Assembly: GCF_001905885.1 (NCBI RefSeq)
Contig: NZ_LIYH01000010.1
Location: 111,782 to 175,781 of the forward strand
Direction: 5' to 3'
Length of the DNA: 64,000 nt
DNA from: Streptomyces sp. CB03234
GTDB lineage: Bacteria > Actinomycetota > Actinomycetes > Streptomycetales > Streptomycetaceae
A program made the position numbers and the translations under genes. Under the pieces are notes generated by a model. It worked only from the letters and a program-made list of their open reading frames with translations, was not told the DNA's origin and did not search any database. The stretch's first letter is position 1. Every line of letters starts with the position of its first letter. This document shows positions 43,847-51,600 of this stretch, in pieces.

Positions 43847-44486
43847 CGCCGCCGGGACGGCCGTCCGGGTCCACCGGACGGTCGTCCTGGTGCCGGCTCA
43901 GCGCCCGCCCGTAGCGGCGCGAGATCTCCGGCATGAGTGACTCGCCCGCGGCCGGGCGGGCGAGCCCGAACACGTACCCGGGGAAGTCGAGTTCCCGCTG
44001 CACCGCCCAGATCTCGCCATGGTCGTCCGGCGGGAACAGCTGCCCGGGGTCCCCCACGGCGACCCAGCCGATCGGTACGGTCGTGTCCTCGGCCAGGACC
44101 GTCCTGAGATGGACGACAGCGTTGATACGGACCTCGCACCGGGCCCCGATACGCGCGCCGTTGAACACCCGCGTACCGGTGGCGAGGAACACGTCGTCGG
44201 CCGCCTCGCAGCCGACGAGGTACGCGCCGGGGCCGACGAGCACGTGCCGGCCCAGCCGCAGCGGGTCCTGGCGAGTGCCGCGCAGCACCGCGTTCTCCAT
44301 CACGATGCAGCCCTCACCCAGCTCGACCGGCCCGCCCTCGGCCGTCAGGACGGCCCCGAACAGGACCCGGCAGCCCGGTCCGACCCGCACGTCGCCACAG
44401 AGGGTGGCATTGGGCGCGACATAGGCGGTGGGATCGACGGTGGGCGCGTGCCCCTGGTGCTCGAACAGCATGGCCATGACCCGCAT
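43836..44486 (-). CDS. Left-handed beta-helix (hexapeptide-repeat) protein, gamma-carbonic-anhydrase-like but without the metal histidines
   Basis: 216 residues. Hexapeptide repeats run from APTVDPTAYVAPNATLCGDVRVGPGCRVLFGAVL through GRHVLVGPGAYLVGCEAADDVFLATGTRVFNGARIGARCEV. This is the gamma-carbonic-anhydrase/transferase fold. The His pair normally in a GHxxxLHGC-type segment is replaced by GPGAYLVGC, so zinc-dependent carbonic anhydrase activity is unlikely. GAGGG lies 7 bases before ATG 44486. It follows the MerR gene by 26 bp on the same strand, so it is probably the target of that regulator's operon. Confidence 0.85.
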   Translation of the reverse strand: MRVMAMLFEHQGHAPTVDPTAYVAPNATLCGDVRVGPGCRVLFGAVLTAEGGPVELGEGCIVMENAVLRGTRQDPLRLGRHVLVGPGAYLVGCEAADDVFLATGTRVFNGARIGARCEVRINAVVHLRTVLAEDTTVPIGWVAVGDPGQLFPPDDHGEIWAVQRELDFPGYVFGLARPAAGESLMPEISRRYGRALSRHQDDRPVDPDGRPGGVSR

Positions 44487-44512
44487 CGTGCCACCCTCGG
44501 CTTCCCTGCGCC

Positions 44513-45265
44513 TCATTCCGCGCGGAACGCGGCGCGCAGCTCCTCCTTCAGCGACCGCTGGAACGCGGTGACGAGCGCCTGCACCACCAGCGGCTGCATA
44601 TGGGCGGACAGCGACTTCATCGCCGCCAGGTGCTCCGGGTCCGACTCGCGTTCCCGGTACGGGTCCCACACCTCGTCCCGGAACAGCCGCGTCAGCTCGT
44701 GCGCGGCCGACCGGGTGTGCTCCACCAGCACGGTGCGCGCCGCCAGGATCGTCTCGTGCGCGATGGGTACGTCCAGCAGCCGCACGCCCAGCCTCAGCAG
44801 GCCCGGGTCCACCCGGAAGGTGTCGTCCCGCCCCGTGCGGGCCAGCACGTCCATCGCGGCCAGCCGGTCCAGGTCCTCGTCGCCGAGCGCCCGGCCGGCC
44901 CGCCGCTCCAGCTCCGCCCGGGACAACTCCTCCGGCGCGTCCGGGGCCCAGGTCGCCACCAGGGCCCGGTGGATGGCCAGATCGTGGGCGCTCAGGTCCG
45001 GCGGGAGCTGCTCCAGGTACCGTTCGATCGCGGCGAGCGTCATGCCCTGGTGCTGGAGCTCCTCGATGAGCGCCAGCCGGGACAGGTGCTCGGGCCCGTA
45101 GTGCCCCACCCGGCGCGGGCCGATGACCGGCGGCGGAAGCAGTCCGCGGGTGCTGTAGAACCGGATGGTGCGCACGGTGACGCCCGCCCGGGCGGCAAGC
45201 TCGTCGACGGTCAGCGTCGGCTGCTCCTCCGTCGCCTCGGTCGCTCCGGTCACCTCGGTCGCCAT
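44513..45265 (-). CDS. MerR-family transcriptional regulator, long form
   Basis: 250 residues. TLTVDELAARAGVTVRTIRFYSTRGLLPPPVIGPRRVGHYGPEHLSRLALIEELQHQGMTLAAIERYLEQL is a MerR winged HTH. The C-terminal 160 residues are helical with no cysteine cluster, so an organic ligand is more likely than a metal. ATG 45265 is chosen over an upstream in-frame ATG because the promoter (45305-45334) would otherwise fall inside the gene. It forms an operon with the hexapeptide-repeat gene and probably controls itself. Confidence 0.9.
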   Translation of the reverse strand: MATEVTGATEATEEQPTLTVDELAARAGVTVRTIRFYSTRGLLPPPVIGPRRVGHYGPEHLSRLALIEELQHQGMTLAAIERYLEQLPPDLSAHDLAIHRALVATWAPDAPEELSRAELERRAGRALGDEDLDRLAAMDVLARTGRDDTFRVDPGLLRLGVRLLDVPIAHETILAARTVLVEHTRSAAHELTRLFRDEVWDPYRERESDPEHLAAMKSLSAHMQPLVVQALVTAFQRSLKEELRAAFRAE

Positions 45266-45304
45266 GCGGGGCCTCACTTCCGGCTGGTGCGCTGGTCCAG
45301 TACA

Positions 45305-45334
45305 ACAGTATTGCTGTCTCACCACTGCTGTGAA
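45305..45334 (-). promoter_or_regulatory. Predicted MerR-operon promoter with palindrome
   Basis: Minus-strand -35 TTCACA (45329-45334), 18-bp spacer, -10 TACTGT (45305-45310). The palindrome ACAG-TATTG-CTGT (45305-45317) overlaps the -10, and CAGTAC-AACA-GTATTG (45298-45313) overlaps it further. The AT-rich pocket stands out from the surroundings. Confidence 0.45.
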
Positions 45335-45431
45335 AGTCGTGGGTGAGGGTCAGTGACAGGGGCGACCGACCAGCCGCCCCGTTCCGTCTTGGGGGAATCA
45401 AGCGGCGGGACGAGTTGTCGAGCGCTGGAGG

Positions 45432-45464
45432 CAGTGATCAGGCGTGATCAGGCAGTGATCAGGC
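45432..45464 (+). repeat. Three GTGATCAGGC direct repeats
   Basis: GTGATCAGGC occurs three times (starting 45434, 45444, 45455), each carrying the palindrome TGATCA, just before the Shine-Dalgarno region of the kinase gene at 45476. It could be an operator array or a slippage repeat. Confidence 0.75.
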
Positions 45465-45475
45465 AGGGTGGACGG

Positions 45476-46213
45476 ATGTCTGAGTGTTTCTTGCCCGGAG
45501 GTTTCGTCAACGCGGTCGTTCGTGTCGGAGACACGGTGCGCCGTCCAGCCTCGGCCCGCACGGAGTTCGTGGGGGATCTGCTGCGGTTGCTCGAAGCCAG
45601 TGGCTGGAGTGGTGCTCCGCGGTATCTCGGTGTGGACGATGAGGGCCGCGAGGTCCTCAGTTACCTCGATGGCCATGTGGCATGGGAGCCGCGACAACCT
45701 GCTGCTGTGTCATCCGACGAGAGTCTGGTGGCGGTCGCCCGGCTCGTGCGGGAGTTCCACGACCTGACGGCCGGCACCCGGCTGGCCGGAGACCAGGAGG
45801 TCGTGTGTCACAACGACCTGTCGCCCAAGAACACTGTCTATCAGCTGTCCGGAGGCGAGCTTCGGCCGGCGGCATTCATCGACTGGGACCTTGCCGCGCC
45901 GGGCGCGCGGATCCACGACATCGCTCATGTCTGCTGGCAGTACCTCGATCTGGGCCCTTCAGTCACCGACGTCGAGGAGGTGGCCCGGCGCATGAAGCTG
46001 ATCGTGGACAGCTACGAGTTGCCCGACCGGCGGCGTCTCGTGTCCACGATCCTGTGGTGGCAGGACCGGTGCCGGCGGGGCATCGAGACCCGGGCTGACG
46101 CGGGTGACGTCGCCATGGCCCGGCTCCGTGACGTAGGGGCGGTGAGGCAAGTCCAGGCGGCCTGGCAGTGGGTTTCCGATCACCGGGCCGCGTTGGAACG
46201 CTCAGTGCGGTGA
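45476..46213 (+). CDS. Aminoglycoside-phosphotransferase (APH)-family kinase-like protein
   Basis: 245 residues. Kinase elements are the catalytic loop VVCHNDLSPKNTVY (Brenner motif, Asp as base) and the metal-binding AAFIDWDLAAPGARIHDIAHVCW. The N-terminal lobe is short (VNAVVRVGDTVRRPAS) and has no clear beta-3 lysine in the usual place, Arg being the nearest. Such proteins phosphorylate drugs or metabolites such as choline or homoserine; the substrate cannot be told. ATG 45476 is preferred to GTG 45353, which would translate the repeat tract. Base composition is lower in GC than its neighbours, hinting at separate origin. Confidence 0.88.
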   Translation: MSECFLPGGFVNAVVRVGDTVRRPASARTEFVGDLLRLLEASGWSGAPRYLGVDDEGREVLSYLDGHVAWEPRQPAAVSSDESLVAVARLVREFHDLTAGTRLAGDQEVVCHNDLSPKNTVYQLSGGELRPAAFIDWDLAAPGARIHDIAHVCWQYLDLGPSVTDVEEVARRMKLIVDSYELPDRRRLVSTILWWQDRCRRGIETRADAGDVAMARLRDVGAVRQVQAAWQWVSDHRAALERSVR

Positions 46214-46360
46214 GCGCGTGGGTAACGGCCGCAGTCGGTTCGCTGACTCCGTTCCGTGGCGGTTGGACGGCCTCCCTCCGCCGACTTGCCCGAGGCCGGT
46301 CCTCTACGCTCGTCGCCGGCGTGAACGATCGCGCCGGACGGGTCTCAGGGGGAGTGTGCG

Positions 46361-47605
46361 GTGCGCGCGGGGTGGATCGGACTGTGGCGGTGGGCGGCGT
46401 GGGGCGGGATCGGACTGAGCCTGTACGCGGGCTGGCTGACGGCCGATGACATCCGGGACCGCGCTTCCAGCGAGCGCGACATCAGCGCGGCGTGCGATCG
46501 GCTGGTGTCCGGGGCGGTGGTGATGGACCTGCAAGGCGGGATGGTCAGGGCAAGGGCCGGCGACGACGAGCTCAGGCTCGATCCGCGCGATCCATCCGGT
46601 TCCTGCACCATCTACAAGGTGCCCGGCCCCGGCAGGACCACGAGCCTGTTCACCCTGGTGGTGCGGGGCAGTGGCAGCTCCAGGCCGTTGAACTGGATCG
46701 GTGACGACGTCGGGCTCGAGCCATTCTCCGGCGGTGACGACAGTGACGGCAGTGACGGCAGTGACGAGCCGGATGTCACCGCTGTCGCCGACCGGCGCCC
46801 CGAATCGCGCCCCGTGGGCGACGGCACCCTGGGCTGGTACGGGAACTGGTACACCACCATCCGCGCCGAGTGCGGACCCGGCAGCAGCGCGACGGCTCCG
46901 AAGCTGCTGAACGTCACTGCCCGCGCCGACTACGACGACGTCTCCGCGGCAGACCGTGAGCTCCTCGCCCGCATCGCCCGTTCGGCAGCCGAGGAGCTCA
47001 CCGACCGGATCGGCTGCCAGACGCAGCTGCCCGCCCTGCCCGACCACCAGTTGGGTCCCGTACCGTCAGCCCTTCGCCCCGCGCAGGCGGCGGACGGTTC
47101 ATGCGACTGGTTCGCCCGCCACATCAAGGCGCGGGGGCAGGGCCGGCTGCCCGACCGTGCCCTCGCAGTACCCGCCCGGCGCGCGAACCCCATGGAGAGC
47201 TGCCTGCTGGCAGTCAGCCCCGACCAGGTGCGCCGTATCGCCGGCGGCTTGAAAGACGACGAGCACGATTACGCCCGCAGTGCGCTCACCCACTCGCCCT
47301 GGTGGCTGCGCACCGTTTCCTACTTCGGCGCAGAGGCGCGCACGGTCGGATACGACGTCATCGGCGGCGAGGACCAGATCATCAAGACGGGAACGGCCGG
47401 CCACGCAAGCGGCGCTTGGTGGGCCTCCTCGATCTGCGGTGGCAAGCCCGCCCTGCACACCCTCAGCTCCAGCTACACCTACGACGGCGTACTCGGCTCT
47501 CAGAGGCTGTCCGCTCTGTTCCGCGCGTACGTCGCCGACATCACGAAGCAGCGCGGCTGTACCCACGTGACATACCCGGACGCGAAGGACGTCCGTATCC
47601 CCTGA
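46361..47605 (+). CDS. Membrane-anchored secreted protein of unknown function
   Basis: 414 residues from GTG 46361, with GGGGGAG 6 bases upstream. An N-terminal helix (WIGLWRWAAWGGIGLSLYAGWLTA) anchors a large extracytoplasmic part. Two similar halves can be made out: each has a YxxxxWYT or SxxGAWWASSICGG-like segment and a DADYDD/DGVLGSQRLSALFRAYVADIT-like helix with Cys. An acidic linker (GGDDSDGSDGSDEPD) separates them. I recognise no family. It stands alone between the kinase and the GNAT gene. Confidence 0.8.
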   Translation: MRAGWIGLWRWAAWGGIGLSLYAGWLTADDIRDRASSERDISAACDRLVSGAVVMDLQGGMVRARAGDDELRLDPRDPSGSCTIYKVPGPGRTTSLFTLVVRGSGSSRPLNWIGDDVGLEPFSGGDDSDGSDGSDEPDVTAVADRRPESRPVGDGTLGWYGNWYTTIRAECGPGSSATAPKLLNVTARADYDDVSAADRELLARIARSAAEELTDRIGCQTQLPALPDHQLGPVPSALRPAQAADGSCDWFARHIKARGQGRLPDRALAVPARRANPMESCLLAVSPDQVRRIAGGLKDDEHDYARSALTHSPWWLRTVSYFGAEARTVGYDVIGGEDQIIKTGTAGHASGAWWASSICGGKPALHTLSSSYTYDGVLGSQRLSALFRAYVADITKQRGCTHVTYPDAKDVRIP

Positions 47606-47720
47606 TAGCCGGGCGGCTGGCCGCGCGGGGGATACCGGTGACGGTGTACGACCACGGGGCCTGACGGCGACACCGGGAAACCGGTTGCCGTATCCCGTGC
47701 CGCGCTGCTGGGCTGCCCAC

Positions 47721-48515
47721 ATGGATCGACACACGGTACTGGAGCTGTTCGACCGGCAGATGCGGCGTGAGGCCCGCCCCGACGGGCCCGGGTCGCGGGT
47801 CGAGCGGGCGGGAGACGTGGTGCGGCAGGTCGGACCGGCGCACGGCTGGAACGGCGTCCTGTGGTCGGGCCTCGACCGGCTCGACACGGCGGGCGTGGCG
47901 GGGGTGATCGCCGAACAGGTCGCGTACTTCACCTCGTGCGGCCGTGCCTTCGAGTGGAAGCTGTACGCCCACGACCGGCCGGGAGACCTTCCGGACCGAC
48001 TGGAGGCGGCCGGTTTCCGCCCGGAACCGGAGGAGGCGCTGATGGCAGCCGAGATCGCCCGCCTCCACGGCACCGTCATCGGGACCGAGCCGCCCGAGGG
48101 CATCGAAGTGCGGGCGGTCACGGACGAGGCCGGGGTGGAGCTGGTGACCGAGGTCCACGAGCGGGCGTTCGGCACGGACGGCGCGGGCCTCCGGCGCCGG
48201 CTGCTCGACCAGCTGGCCGCGCGGCCGGACACCGTGGCCGCCGTCGTCGCCATGGCCGGCGACCGGCCGGTGAGCGCGGCGCGCCTGGAGCTGCCGCCCG
48301 GCGCCGCCTTCGCCGGCCTGTGGGGCGGCGGCACCGTACGAGAGTGGCGTGGCAGGGGCATCTACCGCGCCCTGGTCGCCCACCGCGCCCGCCTCGCGGC
48401 CGAGCGCGGCTACCGCTACCTCCAGGTCGACGCCTCCGACCAGAGCCGCCCCGTCCTCAGCGGGCTCGGGTTCACCCAGCTGTCCGCGACGACCCCGTAC
48501 GTCTACGAGCCCTGA
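47721..48515 (+). CDS. GNAT-family N-acetyltransferase
   Basis: 264 residues. The C-terminal half holds the acetyl-CoA-binding motif: AFAGLWGGGTVREWRGRGIYRALVAHRARLAAERGYRYLQVDASDQSRPVLSGLGF, with the R/Q-x-x-G-x-G/A signature as WRGRGIY. The N-terminal half (HTVLELFDRQMRREARP ... EWKLYAHDRPGDLPDRLEAAGF) resembles a degenerate second GNAT domain. Substrate unknown. ATG 47721 gives the usual MDRHTVLELFDRQMR start. The last 13 bp overlap the convergent cation-efflux gene. Confidence 0.9.
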   Translation: MDRHTVLELFDRQMRREARPDGPGSRVERAGDVVRQVGPAHGWNGVLWSGLDRLDTAGVAGVIAEQVAYFTSCGRAFEWKLYAHDRPGDLPDRLEAAGFRPEPEEALMAAEIARLHGTVIGTEPPEGIEVRAVTDEAGVELVTEVHERAFGTDGAGLRRRLLDQLAARPDTVAAVVAMAGDRPVSAARLELPPGAAFAGLWGGGTVREWRGRGIYRALVAHRARLAAERGYRYLQVDASDQSRPVLSGLGFTQLSATTPYVYEP

Positions 48516-49495
48516 CCTGCCGCCGCCGGGAAGTGGTGGGCCAGCGCGGCGTGCGGGTCCGTGCCCGCCGCGTGCGCGTGGTCGACGTGGACGGTGACCG
48601 CCGCCAGCCGGGGCAGCCGGTGCAGCAGGGCGTGCTCCGCCGCGACCGCCACCGCGTGCGCCTGGACGACCGTCAGCGAGGGGGCCACCACGACGGACGT
48701 CTCCGCGCGCAGGGAGTGCCCCAGCCACCGCATCCGCACGGCGCCCACGCCCCGTACGCCCTCGACCCCCGACAGCACCTGCTCGGCCCGGTCCACCAAC
48801 GCGGGGTCCACGGCGTCCATCAGCCGGTGCCACACCTCGCGCGCCGCGCCCCGCAGTACCAGCAGGATCGCGCCCGTGATGGCCAGCCCGATCAAGGGGT
48901 CCGCCCACCGCCACCCCAGTGCGGCCCCGCCCGCGCCCAGCAGCACCGCCAGCGAGGTGAACCCGTCGGTCCGGGCGTGCAGCCCGTCGGCGACCAGCGC
49001 GGCGGAGCCGATCGCCCGGCCCGTACGGATACGGGCCCTGGCGACCCACTCGTTGCCCGCGAAGCCCACCAGCCCGGCCGCCGCGACGGCCGGCAGATGG
49101 CTCACGTCGTGCGGGTCCAGCAGCCGCCGGACCGCCTCGTACCCGGCGAAGGCGGCCGACGCGGCGATCACCAGCACCACGAACACCCCCGCCAGGTCCT
49201 CGGCCCGGCCGAAGCCGTAGGTGTAGCGGCGGGTGGCGGCCCTCCGGCCCAGCACGAAGGCGAGCGCGAGCGGCAGCGCCGTCAGGGCGTCCGTGGCGTT
49301 GTGCACGGTGTCGCCGAGCAGCGCGACCGAGCCCGACAGCGCGGCGATGACCGCCTGGACGCCCGTCGTGACCGCCAGCACCGCGAACGAGAACCACAGC
49401 GTCCGCAGCCCCGCCGACGACCCCTCCAGAGCGGCGTCGATCCGCTCACCGTGATGGTGATGATGGTGATGACGGTGGTGTCCATGACCGGTCAT
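48503..49495 (-). CDS. Cation diffusion facilitator (zinc/metal efflux) with His-rich N-terminus
   Basis: 330 residues. Six transmembrane helices are predictable; metal-site segments are LLGDTVHNATDALTALPLAL (helix 2, His/Asp) and ADGLHARTDGFTSLAVLL (helix 5). The C-terminal cytoplasmic domain has VRMRWLGHSLRAETSVVV. The first 20 residues (MTGHGHHRHHHHHHHGE) could bind metal. In the family such transporters export Zn, Cd or Co in exchange for protons. ATG 49495 is chosen; ATG 49507 would add four residues. Confidence 0.92.
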   Translation of the reverse strand: MTGHGHHRHHHHHHHGERIDAALEGSSAGLRTLWFSFAVLAVTTGVQAVIAALSGSVALLGDTVHNATDALTALPLALAFVLGRRAATRRYTYGFGRAEDLAGVFVVLVIAASAAFAGYEAVRRLLDPHDVSHLPAVAAAGLVGFAGNEWVARARIRTGRAIGSAALVADGLHARTDGFTSLAVLLGAGGAALGWRWADPLIGLAITGAILLVLRGAAREVWHRLMDAVDPALVDRAEQVLSGVEGVRGVGAVRMRWLGHSLRAETSVVVAPSLTVVQAHAVAVAAEHALLHRLPRLAAVTVHVDHAHAAGTDPHAALAHHFPAAAGQGS

Positions 49496-49573
49496 GGACA
49501 CCACCATGGCAGCCGAACCGCCTTGCGGCCACTGCCGAAAAGCGGTCCCTGACCAGCTGCGAAGGCCTTGCGA

Positions 49574-50566
49574 CTACCTGCCGGACGCGATGACCGGGTA
49601 GTGGTCCGACAGATTCGTGTACGTGTACTGCTTGCCCCAGCTGGAGACCGTCCAGGGCGCGCTCTGCTCCTTGATCACCTCGTTGGTCCAGCCGGCCGGC
49701 TTCGCGTGGCCGGCGCGGTGGAGAACGTAGTCGAGGTCCTCGCGCGGGTCGTCGGGGTAGCGCTCGGCCGCGATCGAGTTGTCCCGGGTGTCGAAGGAGT
49801 ACGGGTGGCCCGTGCGCGCGTCCGCCCCCGCGAGGCCCGCGTCGGCGAGCATCGTGGCGTACTCGCCGCTGTGCGAGTCCACATTGAAGTCGCCCGCCAC
49901 CAGCACCTGCTCGGACGACGGGATGTTCTTCGCGTCCAGGAAGGCGTCCATCGCCCTGAACTGCCGGCTGCGCATCTGTGCCGCCTCGCCCGCCGAGCAC
50001 CCCGGGTCGGTCGACTGGGCGTGCGTGCCGACGACGTGCACGCGCGAGCCGTTCACGTTCAGCACGGCGTACACGAAACCCTTGTTGGAGTACCAGTCGG
50101 CGCCGCAGGCGTCCTTGTAGACGTACTGCTCCTTGCGGACGATCGGCCACTTGCTGAGCACCGTGACACCGCCGTCCTCCGGCGTCGTGGCCGAGTACGC
50201 GCCGCTCGTGGCGTCCCAGCCGTCCTTGCCGCGGCCCATCACCGGCGTCTGGTACGGGTACTGGGCGGCGGCGGCGCGCATCAGCGCGTCCGAGGAGGAG
50301 TTGTCGAACGCCTCCTGGAGCACCACCACGTCCTGGCCACGGAAGAACGGCGCCGCCGGTATCTCCTTCGCCCGGTGGTCCTGCCCCCAGTTCGGGTAGA
50401 GCGTCTTGCTGAAAAGGAACGCGTTGTACGTGAGCACCTTGAGCGCCGGCGTCCCGGCCTCGGCGGAGGAGGCCGAAGCGGCCGGGGCCGTGGCGGCCAT
50501 CGCGGCGGCGGCGAGCACGGTCGAAAGAGCGGCGGACAGCGCGGCGCGTTTCACGGATCGCGGCAC
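49574..50566 (-). CDS. Secreted sphingomyelinase C-like phosphodiesterase
   Basis: 330 residues from GTG 50566, chosen because GGAG lies 6 bases upstream; an ATG at 50599 is the alternative. Signal peptide about 1-35 (VKRAALSAALSTVLAAAAMAATAPAASAS). The endonuclease/exonuclease/phosphatase fold is shown by LTYNAFLF, DVVVLQEAFDN (metal Glu), VVGTHAQS, VAGDFNVDSHSGEY and YTNLSDHYPVIASGR (catalytic His). Sphingomyelinase-type enzymes cleave phosphocholine from sphingomyelin or related lipids outside the cell. Substrate specificity is inferred from overall similarity only. Confidence 0.88.
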   Translation of the reverse strand: MPRSVKRAALSAALSTVLAAAAMAATAPAASASSAEAGTPALKVLTYNAFLFSKTLYPNWGQDHRAKEIPAAPFFRGQDVVVLQEAFDNSSSDALMRAAAAQYPYQTPVMGRGKDGWDATSGAYSATTPEDGGVTVLSKWPIVRKEQYVYKDACGADWYSNKGFVYAVLNVNGSRVHVVGTHAQSTDPGCSAGEAAQMRSRQFRAMDAFLDAKNIPSSEQVLVAGDFNVDSHSGEYATMLADAGLAGADARTGHPYSFDTRDNSIAAERYPDDPREDLDYVLHRAGHAKPAGWTNEVIKEQSAPWTVSSWGKQYTYTNLSDHYPVIASGR

Positions 50567-50709
50567 GGAAACTCCAGACGGAAGTGGGGGGTTGGACATC
50601 GCGCGGCACATCAAATCAGCCACGGTTACTTTCCGGTAGCCATCGCGTGCCGGGAATCTTGCGGACCCCGGTCCACCACACCAACTCATCTGCGGCGGAT
50701 ACTGGGACC

Positions 50710-51600
50710 ATGAGCGCTTCCTCCGCCGCGTACGATCCCGCACCGCCCCCGCCCGGCGGAGTGCTCTGGAGCCTCGCGGGCGACATCCGGGGCCTGCTCA
50801 TGCTGCCCGCCGCGCTCACCCTCCAGGTCGCCCACCCCGCCGTCGGCGCCGGCGTCGACGAGCACTCCGTCTTCCGCACCGACCCATGGGGCCGCGGAGA
50901 GCGTTCCCTGCGCTCGCTCCAGCTGTGGGTGTACGGCGGAGAGGCCGCCGCCCAGGAAGGGCGCCGGCTGCGCAAGCTCCACGCCACCATCCAGGGCACC
51001 GACACCCGAGGACGCCGCTACCACGCCCTCACCCCCGCGAACTACGCCTGGGTCCACGCCACCGGCTTCCCCGTCTACCAGCACGCCGCCCGCTACCTGA
51101 TCCGGCCCATGACCGAGGCCCAGGAACGCAAGCTGTACGCCGAGTGGCTCCAGGTCGGGCGCGTCCTCGGCATCCACGACCGCGACATGCCCCAGACCAT
51201 CGAGGAGTTCTGGCCCTACTACCGCAAGGCCCTCGCCGACGAGATCGAGGCCACCGTCGTCGTACGCGAACTCGTCGCCACCGACAGCCCCGTCCCCCCG
51301 CCCGACCGGGGCCCGCTGCCCCTGCGGCTCCTCCTCCGCCTCCTGTGGCCGGTGCTCCTGCCGCCGCTCGCCCGCTTCCGCCGCTTCGTCACCATCGGGC
51401 TGATGCCCCCCGACGCCCGGGAAGCCATCGGCCTGGAGTGGACCGATGCGCAGGAGCGGGCGCTGCGCCGCTTCGGGCGGGTCGTCCGGGCCGTCGTACC
51501 CGTACTGCCCGAGCGGCTGCGCTACCTCCCGCTCGCGCGGGAGGCCCGCCGGCGGTACCGGCTCAGCCGGGAAGCGCCCGCAGCCCGCCCCGCGCGATGA
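50710..51600 (+). CDS. DUF2236 / latex-clearing-protein-like oxygenase
   Basis: 296 residues. The conserved pattern GLLMLPAALTLQVAHPAVGAGVDEHSVFRTDPWGR followed by HATIQGTDTRGRRYHALTPANYAWVHAT and LGIHDRDMPQTIEEFWPYYRK is that of the oxygenase MpaB/DUF2236 family, which includes rubber oxygenase Lcp; members bind heme b or related. The basic C-terminus ends in Ala/Arg repeats. ATG at 50710. The final 38 bp overlap the convergent beta-glucosidase gene. Confidence 0.87.
   Translation: MSASSAAYDPAPPPPGGVLWSLAGDIRGLLMLPAALTLQVAHPAVGAGVDEHSVFRTDPWGRGERSLRSLQLWVYGGEAAAQEGRRLRKLHATIQGTDTRGRRYHALTPANYAWVHATGFPVYQHAARYLIRPMTEAQERKLYAEWLQVGRVLGIHDRDMPQTIEEFWPYYRKALADEIEATVVVRELVATDSPVPPPDRGPLPLRLLLRLLWPVLLPPLARFRRFVTIGLMPPDAREAIGLEWTDAQERALRRFGRVVRAVVPVLPERLRYLPLAREARRRYRLSREAPAARPAR

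Noticed and set aside
45432..45464. Short repeats that might suggest a CRISPR array
   Set aside because: Units are 10 bp and nearly adjacent with no spacers; no cas gene is present.
45353..45475. Upstream GTG start for the APH-like kinase
   Set aside because: The 41 extra codons would translate a direct-repeat tract and part of the intergenic region; MSECFLPGGF at 45476 fits better and has a Shine-Dalgarno sequence.
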